Notes: generated by a model not told the origin, from the sequence alone. Positions 24,865 to 32,884 are shown, numbered from the stretch's first letter. The stretch: DNA of 64,000 nucleotides from Methylorubrum rhodesianum (GCF_014199985.1 NZ_JACHOS010000006.1:62001-126000); one strand, 5' to 3'. Program-made: numbers and translations.

Positions 24865-25550
24865 CCCCGCTCCCCGCCGCGCCTCAGCAGGAACACGCCC
24901 TGCGCGCCGATCAGGTTCCAGAACCACCACGGCATCGAGAAGCGCATCGGGCGTCCCCGCGCGTCGAGGGCGGTGGCCTTCTCGATGCGGGCGCCGACGT
25001 CGCGGCACAGGCCGACGAAGTCGCGGATCGTGCAATGATGGATGTTGGGGGTCTCGTACCACGTCTCCGGCATGATCTCGGTGACGGGCATCCGGCCGCG
25101 GAAGGCGAGTTCGGCCCGCACCCGCCAATGGCCGAAATTCGGGAACGAGATGATGGCCTGCCGCCCGATCCGCAGCAGGTGCTCCAGCACGATGCGCGGG
25201 TTGCGGGTGGCCTGGATGGTCTGGGACAGGACCACCACGTCGAAGGCGTCGTCGGGATAGTTGGCGAGATCGGTGTCGGCGTCGCCCTGGATCACCGGCA
25301 GGCCGCGGGCGAGGCAGGCGTTGACGCCCTCGCGCGACAGCTCGATGCCGCGGCCGTCGACCCCGCGCCGGTCCCGCAGCAGCGCCAGGAGCGAGCCGTC
25401 GCCGCAGCCGATATCGAGGACGCGCGCGCCCGGCGGCACGAGGCCGAGCACGACGATATGGTCGATGCGGGCCGCGCCCTCGCCCCGCGGCAGGGATTCG
25501 GCGGCGTCCCACGGCACGCCCGAGGCGGCGTCGGTCAGGCTCTCGCTCAT
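24861..25550 (-). CDS. metW: Methionine biosynthesis protein MetW (methyltransferase-like)
   Basis: A 229-residue class I methyltransferase fold: VPPGARVLDIGCGDGSLLALL near residue 40 is the SAM-binding loop, followed by GRGIELSREGVNACLARGL and the family-specific SFPNFGHWRVR and MPETWYETPNIHHCTIRDF. MetW is encoded next to MetX in many alpha- and beta-proteobacteria, and in some of them it is needed for full homoserine acyltransferase activity, so a partner role is likelier than independent methylation. It follows metX by six bases on the same strand. Confidence 0.93.
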   Translation of the reverse strand: MSESLTDAASGVPWDAAESLPRGEGAARIDHIVVLGLVPPGARVLDIGCGDGSLLALLRDRRGVDGRGIELSREGVNACLARGLPVIQGDADTDLANYPDDAFDVVVLSQTIQATRNPRIVLEHLLRIGRQAIISFPNFGHWRVRAELAFRGRMPVTEIMPETWYETPNIHHCTIRDFVGLCRDVGARIEKATALDARGRPMRFSMPWWFWNLIGAQGVFLLRRGGERG

Positions 25551-25556
25551 CGTGAT

Positions 25557-26774
25557 CTACAATCCTCGCGCCCGGGCCGCCGCGTCGATGAAGCCCCTGG
25601 CGGCGGAGAACATCGCCGGCTCGTCGAGCAGGAAGGCGTCGTGGCCCTTGTCGCTCTCGACCTCGACGAAGGCGACGGGCGCGGCCACCGCGTTCAGGGC
25701 GTGGACGATGGCGCGGGAATCGGCGGTCGGAAACAGCCAGTCCGAGGTGAAGGACATCACGCAGAAGCGGGTCTTCGAGCCGCGGAAGGCGTTGGCCAGC
25801 ACGCCGCCATGGTCCTCGGCGAGGTCGAAATAGTCCATCGCCCGCGTCAGGTAGAGATAGGCGTTGGCGTCGAAGCGCTCGACGAAGCTGAGGCCCTGGT
25901 GGCGCAGGTAGCTCTCGATCTGGAAGTCGGCGTTGAAGGAGAAGGTTGGCGCCGCCCGGTTCTGCAGGCGGCGGCCGAACTTGCGGTGCAGCGCGGGCTC
26001 CGACAGGTAGGTGATGTGCGCGCCCATCCGCGCGACGCCCAGGCCCTTGGCCGGCCGCGTGCCCTCTTCGAGATAGCGTCCGTCGGCCCAGGCGGGGTCG
26101 GCCATGATCGCCTGCCGGCCGACCTCGTGGAAGGCGATGTTCTGCGCCGAGTGGCGCGCGCCGGTGGCGATCGGCATCGCGGCAAACACGCGCTCGGGGA
26201 AGAGCGAGGCCCATTGCAGCACCTGCATGCCGCCCATCGAGCCGCCGATACAGAGGAACAGATCGGAAATGCCGAGCCGGTCGAGCAGCATCGCCTGGGC
26301 GCGGACCATGTCGCGGATCGTCACGAGCGGGAAGTCGAGCCCGTAGGGACGCCCGGTCTCCGGATTGAGCGAGGCGGGCCCGGTCGAGCCCATGCAGGAG
26401 CCGATGACGTTCGAGCAGACGACGAAGTAGCGGTCGGTGTCGACCGGCTTGCCCGGCCCCACCAGGGTCTCCCACCAGCCGGGCTTGCCCGTGACGGGGT
26501 GGCGGTGGGCGAAGTGCTGGTCGCCGGTCAGCGCGTGGCAGATCAGCACCGCGTTCGAGCGCCGGGCGTTGAGGGTGCCGGCGGTCTGGTAGGCGATCTG
26601 GAAGGGGCCGAGACGCGCGCCGGAATCCATGGCGAGCGGTTCGTCGGCGGAAAACGGCATCACGGGACTGCGCGGGTCCGAGGCCGGCGAGGCCTCGTAG
26701 ACGGCCCGGCGCGGGTCCTGCCGCGGGACGGTCTCGGCGTCGCGCTCGGCGGTCTGGGGGAGGGTGGAGTCCAT
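25557..26774 (-). CDS. metX: Homoserine O-acyltransferase (MetX)
   Basis: A 405-residue alpha/beta hydrolase. Key segments are [14 protein letters not shown] near residue 77, [35 protein letters not shown], the nucleophile serine S179 in [13 protein letters not shown], the aspartate in [13 protein letters not shown], and the histidine in GHDAFLLD near the end. It transfers an acetyl (or succinyl) group to homoserine, the first committed step of methionine synthesis; the donor cannot be told by eye. ATG 26774 was chosen because the sequence before it is not conserved in type; the first 40 residues are a variable extension. Confidence 0.93.
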   Translation of the reverse strand: MDSTLPQTAERDAETVPRQDPRRAVYEASPASDPRSPVMPFSADEPLAMDSGARLGPFQIAYQTAGTLNARRSNAVLICHALTGDQHFAHRHPVTGKPGWWETLVGPGKPVDTDRYFVVCSNVIGSCMGSTGPASLNPETGRPYGLDFPLVTIRDMVRAQAMLLDRLGISDLFLCIGGSMGGMQVLQWASLFPERVFAAMPIATGARHSAQNIAFHEVGRQAIMADPAWADGRYLEEGTRPAKGLGVARMGAHITYLSEPALHRKFGRRLQNRAAPTFSFNADFQIESYLRHQGLSFVERFDANAYLYLTRAMDYFDLAEDHGGVLANAFRGSKTRFCVMSFTSDWLFPTADSRAIVHALNAVAAPVAFVEVESDKGHDAFLLDEPAMFSAARGFIDAAARARGL

Positions 26775-26915
26775 GGCGTGTCCCGGGTGCCGGCCCTGGA
26801 ACCGGTCCCGAGCGGACCGGCACCGACGGTCCCGCTGCGGCGCGGGCGGACGGAACGATGCGCCCGCGAGCGTGTCTTGGGAGCCTGTCTTGGCCGGCTG
26901 ATCAAAGGAGGTAAT

Positions 26916-27110
26916 GTGCGCGTTCCCAAGCGTCAACGCGGGGCGCCGCCCGGAGAGCGCGGCGCAGAGGGCGGCGTTCGCTGGCGCACATGCCCAGTCT
27001 CGATCCCCGCCCGATCCTCGGCTCGCGCGGACCAGGAACACGCGCTCGTCACCGGAACGGGCGGTGCAACCCTAACGGATGTCAATGCGGCCGCAGCGGC
27101 GCCGGCCTAA
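26916..27110 (+). CDS. Candidate small basic protein of 64 residues, or a non-coding transcript
   Basis: GTG 26916 follows an excellent ribosome site (AAAGGAGGT) at only three to four bases. The frame reads [20 protein letters not shown] and continues to a low-complexity C-terminus ([12 protein letters not shown]). No family is recognised, and the overlapping ATG 26914 frame is equally possible. The case for it is the ribosome site plus the downstream hairpin and terminator, which together mark a short transcription unit. The short spacing and weak codon pattern argue against a protein; a small RNA is an alternative. Confidence 0.35.
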   Translation: MRVPKRQRGAPPGERGAEGGVRWRTCPVSIPARSSARADQEHALVTGTGGATLTDVNAAAAAPA

Positions 27111-27121
27111 CCCTGTCCCTG

Positions 27122-27141
27122 CCTCGGATGTCCCTCCGAGG
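27122..27141 (+). other. Hairpin upstream of the terminator
   Basis: CCTCGGA (27122-27128) pairs perfectly with TCCGAGG (27135-27141) across a six-base loop. It directly precedes the rho-independent terminator and probably belongs to the same transcript. Confidence 0.5.
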
Positions 27142-27163
27142 ATGTCATCACCAACCCTCCTCG

Positions 27164-27195
27164 CCCCGCGCCCCGTCGGCAGCGGGGTTTTCTTT
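27164..27195 (+). terminator. Rho-independent terminator
   Basis: A GC-only stem, best drawn as CCCCG (27171-27175) with CGGGG (27183-27187) and a seven-base loop, is followed by TTTTCTTT. It is oriented to stop rightward transcription before msrB. No annotated gene precedes it on this strand, which implies an unrecognised short transcript upstream. Confidence 0.75.
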
Positions 27196-27343
27196 GCGCC
27201 GATCGGCGCGCCGGCCGAGCCGAGGATCGCGCGGCGGCGGCCGCCGGGCCGCCTGCGGCGGTTCGTCTGGGCGGCGGAGCGGACCGATCCGTGCTATCGA
27301 TTGCGCGCGATCGAGTGCTCTTTACTCGCCGGAGTCCCCGCGC

Positions 27344-27847
27344 ATGAACCGTCGCCAGACCTTGCGAGCCGGAGCCTCGCTGCTGGGCCTGCTCGCCGCC
27401 TCCCGCCTCCCGGGCGTCCAGGCCGCCCCCGCCGCCGCGGCAGGTTTCGAGATCGAGAGATCCGAGGCCGAGTGGCGCGCGCTGCTTTCGCCCGCCGCCT
27501 ACCGGGTCCTGCGCGAGCACGGCACCGAGCGGGCCTATACGAGCCCGCTCAACGACGAGAAGCGCCCGGGCCGCTTCTCCTGCGCCGGCTGCGACCTGCC
27601 GCTGTTCTCATCGAAGACGAAGTTCGACAGCGGCACCGGCTGGCCGAGCTTCTTCGAACCCCTGCCCAACGCGGTCGGCACCCAGACCGACACCGCCTAC
27701 GGCATGCGGCGCACGGAGGTGCATTGCCGCCGCTGCGGCGGTCATCTCGGCCACGTCTTCGAGGACGGCCCGAAGCCGACCGGCCTGCGCTACTGCATGA
27801 ACGGCGTGTCTCTGCGCTTCGAGCCCGCCGCCGAGGGTCCGGCCTGA
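27344..27847 (+). CDS. msrB: Exported peptide-methionine (R)-S-oxide reductase MsrB
   Basis: A 167-residue protein. A twin-arginine-like leader (MNRRQTLRAGASLLGLLAAS, cleavage near VQA) sends it to the periplasm. The MsrB core follows: YRVLREHGTERAYTSPLND, two zinc-binding CxxC pairs (CAGC near 87 and CRRC near 130), FDSGTGWPSFFEP, and the catalytic cysteine in LRYCMNGVSLRF near residue 151. It reduces R-methionine sulfoxide in proteins. The msrA gene follows 42 bases downstream, so the two stereospecific enzymes are made together for envelope repair. Confidence 0.93.
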   Translation: MNRRQTLRAGASLLGLLAASRLPGVQAAPAAAAGFEIERSEAEWRALLSPAAYRVLREHGTERAYTSPLNDEKRPGRFSCAGCDLPLFSSKTKFDSGTGWPSFFEPLPNAVGTQTDTAYGMRRTEVHCRRCGGHLGHVFEDGPKPTGLRYCMNGVSLRFEPAAEGPA

Positions 27848-27889
27848 GACGCGGATCGAGACCGAGGACCCGACCCGAGGAGCACGACC

Positions 27890-28636
27890 ATGATGCGCGA
27901 CCGCTTCCGCCCGCTGACCCCCTACCTCATCGGCGGCTTGGCCGGCCTCGCTCTGCTCGCCGGGGCGGCCCTTCCCCCGGCGCCCGCCGCGGCGGAAGAC
28001 GGCGGACGACGCCTGCCCGAGGCGGCGATGACGGCCCGGGAGACGGCCAAGGAGGCGGTGAAGGGCGGGTCCGGCCTGCGCACGGCGACCTTCGCGGGCG
28101 GCTGCTTCTGGGGCGTACAGGGCGTGTTCCAGCACGTGAAGGGCGTGAAGAACGCGGTGTCCGGCTATGCCGGCGGCAGCCGGGCGAGCGCCCGCTACGA
28201 CGAGGTCGGCACCGGGCGCACCGGGCACGCGGAAGCGGTGCAGGTGACCTACGATCCGGCGGTGATCCGCTACGACGAGCTGCTGCAGATCTTCTTCTCG
28301 GTGGCGCTCGATCCGACCGAGGTGAACCGGCAGGGCCCGGATACCGGCCCGCAATACCGCTCGGCGCTGTTTCCCGCGGATGCGGAGCAGGCCCGGGTCG
28401 CCGGGGCCTACATCGCCCAGCTCGATGCCGCGAAGGCTTTCTCGAAGCCCATCGCCACCAGGATCGAGTCCGGCGCCTTCTACCCGGCGGAGGGCTACCA
28501 TCAGGACTACATGACGCTGCACCCGACCAACAGCTACATCGTCGCCAACGATGCGCCGAAGCTGCGGGACCTGAAGGCGCTGTTCCCCGAGCGGGCGAAC
28601 GCGCAGCCGGTGCTGGTGGGCCGCCCGCCGGCCTGA
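27890..28636 (+). CDS. msrA: Exported or membrane-anchored peptide-methionine (S)-S-oxide reductase MsrA
   Basis: A 248-residue protein, longer than cytoplasmic MsrA because of an N-terminal signal or anchor (YLIGGLAGLALLAGAALPPA, then AAAEDG). The catalytic motif is GGCFWG near residue 70, followed by GVKNAVSGYAGG, YDEVGTGRTGHAEAVQVTYDP, DPTEVNRQGPDTGPQYRSA and YPAEGYHQDYM, all standard for MsrA. It reduces S-methionine sulfoxide, and with MsrB forms a periplasmic repair pair. The resolving cysteine near the C-terminus typical of some MsrA types is not visible, so recycling may depend on another thiol protein. Confidence 0.93.
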   Translation: MMRDRFRPLTPYLIGGLAGLALLAGAALPPAPAAAEDGGRRLPEAAMTARETAKEAVKGGSGLRTATFAGGCFWGVQGVFQHVKGVKNAVSGYAGGSRASARYDEVGTGRTGHAEAVQVTYDPAVIRYDELLQIFFSVALDPTEVNRQGPDTGPQYRSALFPADAEQARVAGAYIAQLDAAKAFSKPIATRIESGAFYPAEGYHQDYMTLHPTNSYIVANDAPKLRDLKALFPERANAQPVLVGRPPA

Positions 28637-28644
28637 GCGGGCAT

Positions 28645-28666
28645 CCCCTCCCCGCGAGGGGAGGGG
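28645..28666. terminator. Symmetric hairpin between convergent msrA and bfr
   Basis: CCCCTCCCC (28645-28653) pairs perfectly with GGGGAGGGG (28658-28666) over a GCGA tetraloop. It lies exactly between two convergent genes and may end transcription both ways, though neither side has a T-run. Confidence 0.5.
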
Positions 28667-28676
28667 CGGGAGCGGA

Positions 28677-29174
28677 TCACTCCGTCTCGGGCGCGATCTG
28701 CTCCAGGCCGCCGACATGGCGCTGGGCGTAGAGCGGCAGACCGATCTGGCCGATCAGGTCGAGCTGCGTCTCGAGGAAGTCGATATGGCCTTCCTCGTCC
28801 TCGGCGAGATCCTCGAACAGCCGCTTCGAGACGCGGTCGTTGATCGAGTCGCAGTACTTGGCGGCCTCGAGATAGAGCGCGCGCGCCTCGTTCTCGGCGG
28901 CGAGATCGCACTCGATGATCTCCTGGACGTTCTGGCCGATCCGCAGCGGGTCGAGCTCCTGCAGGTTCGGGAAGCCGTCGAGGAACAGGATCCGGTCGAT
29001 GAACCGATCGGCGTGGTTCATCTCCTCGATCGATTCCTTGCGCCAGAACTTGGCGAGATCGACGTAGCCCCAGTCGTTCAGCAGGCGAAAGTGCAGCCAG
29101 TACTGGTTGACGGCCGTCAGCTCGCTGCGCAGGCCCCGGTTCAGATACTCGATGACCTTGGCATCGCCCTTCAT
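28677..29174 (-). CDS. bfr: Bacterioferritin
   Basis: A 165-residue ferritin-like protein of normal bacterioferritin length. Ferroxidase ligands can be placed in [12 protein letters not shown] (E18), [15 protein letters not shown] (E51 and H54, with heme-ligand M52), [13 protein letters not shown], and [11 protein letters not shown] (E127 and H130). It oxidises and stores iron as a 24-mer with heme at subunit interfaces. The bfd gene lies just upstream on the same strand (29488-29219), 44 bases before this start. An Irr-box-like dyad at 29251-29267 lies about 80 bases before the start codon, which suggests iron-responsive control. Confidence 0.95.
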   Translation of the reverse strand: MKGDAKVIEYLNRGLRSELTAVNQYWLHFRLLNDWGYVDLAKFWRKESIEEMNHADRFIDRILFLDGFPNLQELDPLRIGQNVQEIIECDLAAENEARALYLEAAKYCDSINDRVSKRLFEDLAEDEEGHIDFLETQLDLIGQIGLPLYAQRHVGGLEQIAPETE

Positions 29175-29218
29175 CCGTCACTCTCCTCGTGAGGCGTCGG
29201 GACGAACGACCGCTCGTC

Positions 29219-29488
29219 TCAGGCTGCGACGCCCTCTGGCTCCCTTGTAGTTTGGAATGATCCCAAACTGCAAGACGCTTCGCAGGCGCTCGAACAGGCG
29301 TGGACGGGCGCGGCCTCATCCATGGCCTTGCGCAGGATTGAGCGGATGGTGCGGGCGCAGCGCCCGCATTTCGGGCTGCAGCCGAGACAGCCATAGACCT
29401 GGGCCGGGGTGCGGGGGCAGCCCGGACCCGGCTGCAGGCACGCGCGTACCTGTCCGTCGGAGAGGACGTTGCAAGAGCAGACAATCAT
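29219..29488 (-). CDS. bfd: Bacterioferritin-associated ferredoxin (Bfd-like [2Fe-2S] protein)
   Basis: An 89-residue protein. The N-terminal CSC (C4 and C6) and CGRC (C41 and C44) are the cluster ligands of the BFD family, and the following helix (ARTIRSILRKAMDEA) is typical too. Bfd binds bacterioferritin and passes electrons to release stored iron. It has an added C-terminal tail of about 30 residues with three more cysteines (HACSSACEASCSLG) not found in the short E. coli Bfd. The end of the coding region also contains the dyad thought to control bfr. Confidence 0.88.
   Translation of the reverse strand: MIVCSCNVLSDGQVRACLQPGPGCPRTPAQVYGCLGCSPKCGRCARTIRSILRKAMDEAAPVHACSSACEASCSLGSFQTTREPEGVAA
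29251..29267. promoter_or_regulatory. Irr-box (ICE)-like dyad upstream of bfr
   Basis: TTTGGAATGATCCCAAA is a near-perfect inverted repeat and differs from the iron control element consensus TTTAGAA-N3-TTCTAAA mainly by A-to-G and T-to-C changes at symmetric positions. It lies about 80 bases before the bfr start. Irr control of iron-storage genes is established in Rhizobiales; its use here is inference. Confidence 0.5.
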
Positions 29489-29843
29489 GCGGGCGATCGC
29501 AACCTGTCGTGCCTGTCGGAAATGCTGGCCCGTGAGAACCGGCGGAGCCCGAAGCCTTCCGATCATTCGCGCCGCTCAAAGCCACCGGAAACCGGCCGAT
29601 TTGAGGCGATCGCAGATTAGAATGATTGAAAACTTCAACCTTTTCAGGAATTTAGCCATCGAACTCCGTCATGGCAACTCCCGAAGGGCACGATTGAATA
29701 CGGCGCGAGGCATCGTCGCCACCGCCCCCGGATCCGCAGCGGCCCTGTGAGCCGGCGCAGGCTTGGCGGCGCGTTCGGCCGAACGTCCTCGGGGACAACG
29801 AAAAATCCTCGGGTCGGCGGATCGCGGGCGCAGGCGCCGCCGC
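29489..29843. other. Intergenic region upstream of bfd
   Basis: These 355 bases separate bfd from the universal stress gene, both on the - strand. They hold the promoter region of bfd, with an A+T-rich segment at about 29610-29670 that includes the second ICE-like site. I see no gene. Confidence 0.5.
29616..29632. promoter_or_regulatory. Irr-box (ICE)-like site upstream of bfd
   Basis: ATTAGAATGATTGAAAA shares the core GAATGAT with the dyad upstream of bfr and matches the Irr-box pattern except at three positions. It lies about 130 bases before the bfd start in an A+T-rich stretch, a plausible promoter position. Confidence 0.45.
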
Positions 29844-30707
29844 TCAGTGCGCCATCAGCACCGGCACGGTCGCGTGCGACAGGATGTGGCTGGTCGGGCC
29901 GCCGAAAATCATCTGGCGCAGGCGGCTCTGGGTATAGGCGCCCTTGATCAGGAGATCGCAGCCGAAGGATTCGGCATGGTCGAGGTAGAGCTCGCCGGGG
30001 GTACGGCGGCCGGCGGGAAGCGCCTTGTGGCCCGCCTCGATCCCCTCGCAGGCGAGCGAGCGGGCGACGTCCTCGGCGCTCGGCCCCGGCACCATGCCGC
30101 CCTCGGCGCTGAGCACGAGCACGCGCCGGGCGCGGCGCAGGAACGGCATGGCGAAGGCGACGGCCCGCGCCGTCTCGGTCGAGCCGTTCCAGGCGATCAG
30201 GATCGCTTCGCCGAGGCAGGCTGGGGCTTCCGGCGGTGCGAGGAGGATCGGGCGCCCGCTCTCGAACAGGGCGGTCTCGAAGGTGGTCATGCGCGGCGCG
30301 CCGTCATCGGCACCGGGCCGGCCGACGACGGTCGCCGAGAACAGCCGCGCGTACTGGCCGAGGAAGGCGTCGCCGGGCGGCACGTCGGGCTGCCAGCGGT
30401 AGCGCGGCCCGGCATTGGCCACGGCATCCGGGGCGCAGGAGGCGCCGGGTTCGCGACGGGGCAGGCCGGCCGCCTCCATCGCCGCGACGAAGCGTTGCCC
30501 CGCATCCTGGGCCTCGGCCTGGTCGGCCTCCTCGTCGCGCAGCCACGTCATGCCGCCGACCATGTCGACGGGCACGTATTCGGCGAGCGCCGGGCGCAGG
30601 GCCACACCCTCGATCAGGCTGCCGAAGCGGCGCGCCACCAGCACCGCGGTCGCGAAGACCGAGGGCAGGGCGTCATGGAGGGTGACCGGAACGAGCAGGG
30701 TCTTCAT
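29844..30707 (-). CDS. Universal stress protein (UspA family), tandem-domain type
   Basis: A 287-residue protein with two Usp-like halves. The first (MKTLLVPVTLHDALPSVFAT) is diverged. The second (ILIAWNGSTETARAVAFAMP, then GCDLLIKGAYTQSRLRQMIFGG and TSHILSHATVPVLMAH) has the glycine-rich pattern of ATP-binding Usp proteins. Tandem Usp proteins of this kind are common in alphaproteobacteria and are induced by stress; the molecular role is not defined. It stands alone on the - strand between bfd and an acyltransferase. Confidence 0.88.
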   Translation of the reverse strand: MKTLLVPVTLHDALPSVFATAVLVARRFGSLIEGVALRPALAEYVPVDMVGGMTWLRDEEADQAEAQDAGQRFVAAMEAAGLPRREPGASCAPDAVANAGPRYRWQPDVPPGDAFLGQYARLFSATVVGRPGADDGAPRMTTFETALFESGRPILLAPPEAPACLGEAILIAWNGSTETARAVAFAMPFLRRARRVLVLSAEGGMVPGPSAEDVARSLACEGIEAGHKALPAGRRTPGELYLDHAESFGCDLLIKGAYTQSRLRQMIFGGPTSHILSHATVPVLMAH

Positions 30708-30838
30708 GGCCGGCCTCCGAGGGATGCGAGGGGCTGCGGGAGCGACGTGTCCGGCGAAAGGCTAGTTCGAAACCGAGCCCGGGAAAACCGCGCGGCGGGC
30801 GGTCATCCCCGCCCTCGTCGCCGTTTCCGGCCCGGGCC

Positions 30839-31978
30839 TCATCGCTCGGGCGTCACGGCGCTTTTCGACGCCGCGGCGGGGCGTGCGGGTTCGAGTGCGC
30901 GGCGGACGAAGCGGGTCAGCGACCGCTCCACCAAGCGGTGGACGAGGAGCGCGGCGGGCAGGGTCAGCACGACCATCAGCACCAGACTCGGCCAGGGGCC
31001 GAGCGTGACCGCGAAGCCGCTGCGCAGCAGCCCTTCGCGGACGGCCCGCAACGCGAAGGGATGCAGCAGGTAGAGGGCGTAGGAGGCGTCCCCGAGCCGC
31101 TCGGCCGCGCCGAGGAGGCGGGCGGCCCAGCCGCCGCGCGCGGCTTCGGGCCGGTCCCGGCCGAGGACGGCCGCCGCCACGAGGAGCGCGGCGGGCAGGC
31201 CCCAGGCGAGGAGGCGCAGCGCCGGCGCGTCCGGCGCGGCGGCGAGCCCGAACAGGCCCGCCGCGGCGAGCGCGGCCCGGGCCGGTGCGTGCAGGCGCCA
31301 GCCCTCGGCGCGCAGCAGCGCGAGCCCGGCGCCGAGGACGAATTCGAGAACGATGGGATCGGACCAGAAGGCGAGGGGGACCGGCGGCGCGGGGAGCAGC
31401 CGACCGGCGAGGACGACGAGCGCCAGGGCGGCGGACAGCCACGCCACGGCGCCGCGCCGCGAGAAACCGAGGCCGAGGGCGAACAGGGCGTAGAAGGCCA
31501 TCTCGTAGTTCAGGGTCCAGCCCAGCCCGTAGAGCGGCAGCACCGCCCCGTCGGGCCGCGCCATCGGCCAGAACAGGAAAGAGGCGAGAATGCGCGCCGC
31601 GTCCGGCGGTCCGCCCTCGCCGCTGAGCAGGGCGGGCGCGGCCAGGCCGAGGGCGAGATAGAGCCCGGTGACGAGCCAGTAGAGCGGCACGAGGCGGGCA
31701 ATGCGGTGGGCGACGAAGCGCCCGCGCGCGCCCGGCCGGCCGTAGAGCGGGGCCGCCGCGTGGACGATGATGAAGCCGGAGATGACGAAGAAGATGTCGA
31801 CGCCCGCCGGCCAGGGCAGCCCGTGACGCGGGACGAAGTCAGTTCCCGTCCGTCCGGCCAGGATCATCGCCTCGTTCTGCGCGTGGTGAACGACCACCAT
31901 CAGCGCGGCCAGGGCACGAAGCCCCTGCACGAGGACCAGTTTTCCCCGCACGGGATCGGGATGAAAAAGCTTATTCAA
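30839..31978 (-). CDS. Acyltransferase 3 family membrane protein (OafA/YrhL type)
   Basis: A 379-residue protein with about ten membrane helices. It begins with the family signature LVQGLRALAALMVVVHHAQNE near residue 18, which holds the arginine and the histidine thought to be catalytic. Then come PWPAGVDIFFVISGFIIVHA near residue 55 and RFVAHRIARLVPLYWLVTG. Relatives add acetyl or other acyl groups to O-antigen, exopolysaccharide or Nod-factor sugars. No glycan cluster lies nearby, so the substrate is open. The end is basic and cytoplasmic. Confidence 0.88.
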   Translation of the reverse strand: MNKLFHPDPVRGKLVLVQGLRALAALMVVVHHAQNEAMILAGRTGTDFVPRHGLPWPAGVDIFFVISGFIIVHAAAPLYGRPGARGRFVAHRIARLVPLYWLVTGLYLALGLAAPALLSGEGGPPDAARILASFLFWPMARPDGAVLPLYGLGWTLNYEMAFYALFALGLGFSRRGAVAWLSAALALVVLAGRLLPAPPVPLAFWSDPIVLEFVLGAGLALLRAEGWRLHAPARAALAAAGLFGLAAAPDAPALRLLAWGLPAALLVAAAVLGRDRPEAARGGWAARLLGAAERLGDASYALYLLHPFALRAVREGLLRSGFAVTLGPWPSLVLMVVLTLPAALLVHRLVERSLTRFVRRALEPARPAAASKSAVTPER

Positions 31979-32100
31979 ATTTCGGGAACCAGCGTGGAAG
32001 GTCGTCGTTGACGCGTCGAAGTGATCTTCACGGCTTCGACCGGTTCATTCGGTTGTCGAGGCCAGTCCGCATGTCGGCAATCCGATATTTGAGGTTTGGT

Positions 32101-32811
32101 ATGCTGAAGAAATACGCTGCTGCGTCCGCTCTCGTCGTCGCCATGGCGACCCCCGCTTTCGCCCAGGTCGAGGGCGACTTCCGCCTGGACGCCATGCAGG
32201 CAAATGCCTTCGAGATCCAGTCCGCCCAGATCGCGCTGCAGAAGAGCCGCAACCCGGCGGTGCGGGCCTATGCCCGCGAGGCCCTGCGTGACCATCAGGC
32301 CGCCAACGTCGCTCTGGCCGGCGGCGAGCGCAACTACATGGCCGCCCGTCAGGCCGGCCCCGGCGGCCTCGTCGGCGGCCTGGTCGAGGCGCCGCTCGCC
32401 ATCGCCGGCGGCGCGGTCGGCGCGGCCACGGGCGTGGCGACCGGCGTGGTCGGCGGCACCCTGCAGGGTGGCCCGGTCGGCGCGATCGAGGGGGCCGGCA
32501 CCGGCCTGAGCCGCGGCGCCGCCGCCGGCGCCCGTGCCTTCGACCCGGACACCACCGCGGGCACCACCGTGGTGCAGCCGAACCCGCAGCAGCAGCAGAT
32601 GCTGGCCGAGCTGAACGCCACCCCGCCCGGCGCCCGCTTCGACCGGCTCTACGGCCAGCAGCAGGTGATGGCGCACCAGATGTCGATCAGCATGACGCAG
32701 TCCTACGCCCAGTCGGGCCCGAACCCGGCCCTGCGCAACTACGCCCAGCAGGCCCTGCCGGTGCTCCAGCAGCACTACAGCATGGCCCAGCGTCTCCCGG
32801 GCGCCCGCTAA
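32101..32811 (+). CDS. Exported DUF4142-like protein with a glycine-rich insertion
   Basis: A 236-residue protein with a Sec signal (MLKKYAAASALVVAMATPAFA). Residues 27-64 (DAMQANAFEIQSAQIALQKS...VRAYAREALRDHQAAN) and the C-terminal part (GARFDRLYGQQQVMAHQMSI...LRNYAQQALPVLQQHYSMA) match the two halves of the DUF4142 helical bundle. Between them lie about 70 residues of Gly/Ala-rich sequence (GAVGAATGVATGVVGGTLQG) resembling a membrane or glycine-zipper segment. DUF4142 proteins are ferritin-fold-like periplasmic proteins of unknown role. A terminator follows. Confidence 0.8.
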   Translation: MLKKYAAASALVVAMATPAFAQVEGDFRLDAMQANAFEIQSAQIALQKSRNPAVRAYAREALRDHQAANVALAGGERNYMAARQAGPGGLVGGLVEAPLAIAGGAVGAATGVATGVVGGTLQGGPVGAIEGAGTGLSRGAAAGARAFDPDTTAGTTVVQPNPQQQQMLAELNATPPGARFDRLYGQQQVMAHQMSISMTQSYAQSGPNPALRNYAQQALPVLQQHYSMAQRLPGAR

Positions 32812-32826
32812 GAGCGCCCGCTAAGA
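32801..32826. repeat. 13-bp tandem duplication over the stop codon
   Basis: GCGCCCGCTAAGA occurs twice in a row. The stop codon of the DUF4142-like gene lies in the first copy, so the second copy is untranslated. It looks like a recent slippage event. Confidence 0.85.
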
Positions 32827-32850
32827 GACAGCGCTTCGGCGGAATGGAAA

Positions 32851-32884
32851 GGCGGCGGATCCGAAGGGGGCCGCCGCCTCTTTT
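32851..32884 (+). terminator. Rho-independent terminator of the DUF4142-like gene
   Basis: GGCGGCGG (32851-32858) pairs with CCGCCGCC (32871-32878), followed by TCTTTTC. It ends rightward transcription 40 bases after the stop codon. Confidence 0.8.

Larger units (their letters stand above)
26775..27343. other. metX-msrB intergenic region with a possible short rightward transcript
   Basis: A gap of 569 bases. On the + strand AAAGGAGGT at 26905-26913 is a full-length match to the end of alphaproteobacterial 16S rRNA. It is followed at once by ATG 26914 (53 codons) and GTG 26916 (65 codons, ending 27110). A hairpin at 27122-27141 and a strong terminator at 27164-27195 then follow. On the - strand a TTGACG at 26936-26931 could be the -35 box of metX. 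No SAM riboswitch of a type I know was found upstream of metX. Confidence 0.5.

Noticed and set aside
26775..26960. SAM-II or other SAM riboswitch in the metX leader
   Set aside because: Such elements are frequent upstream of alphaproteobacterial metX, so I looked for the conserved pseudoknot with its GCTAAA part. It is absent here.
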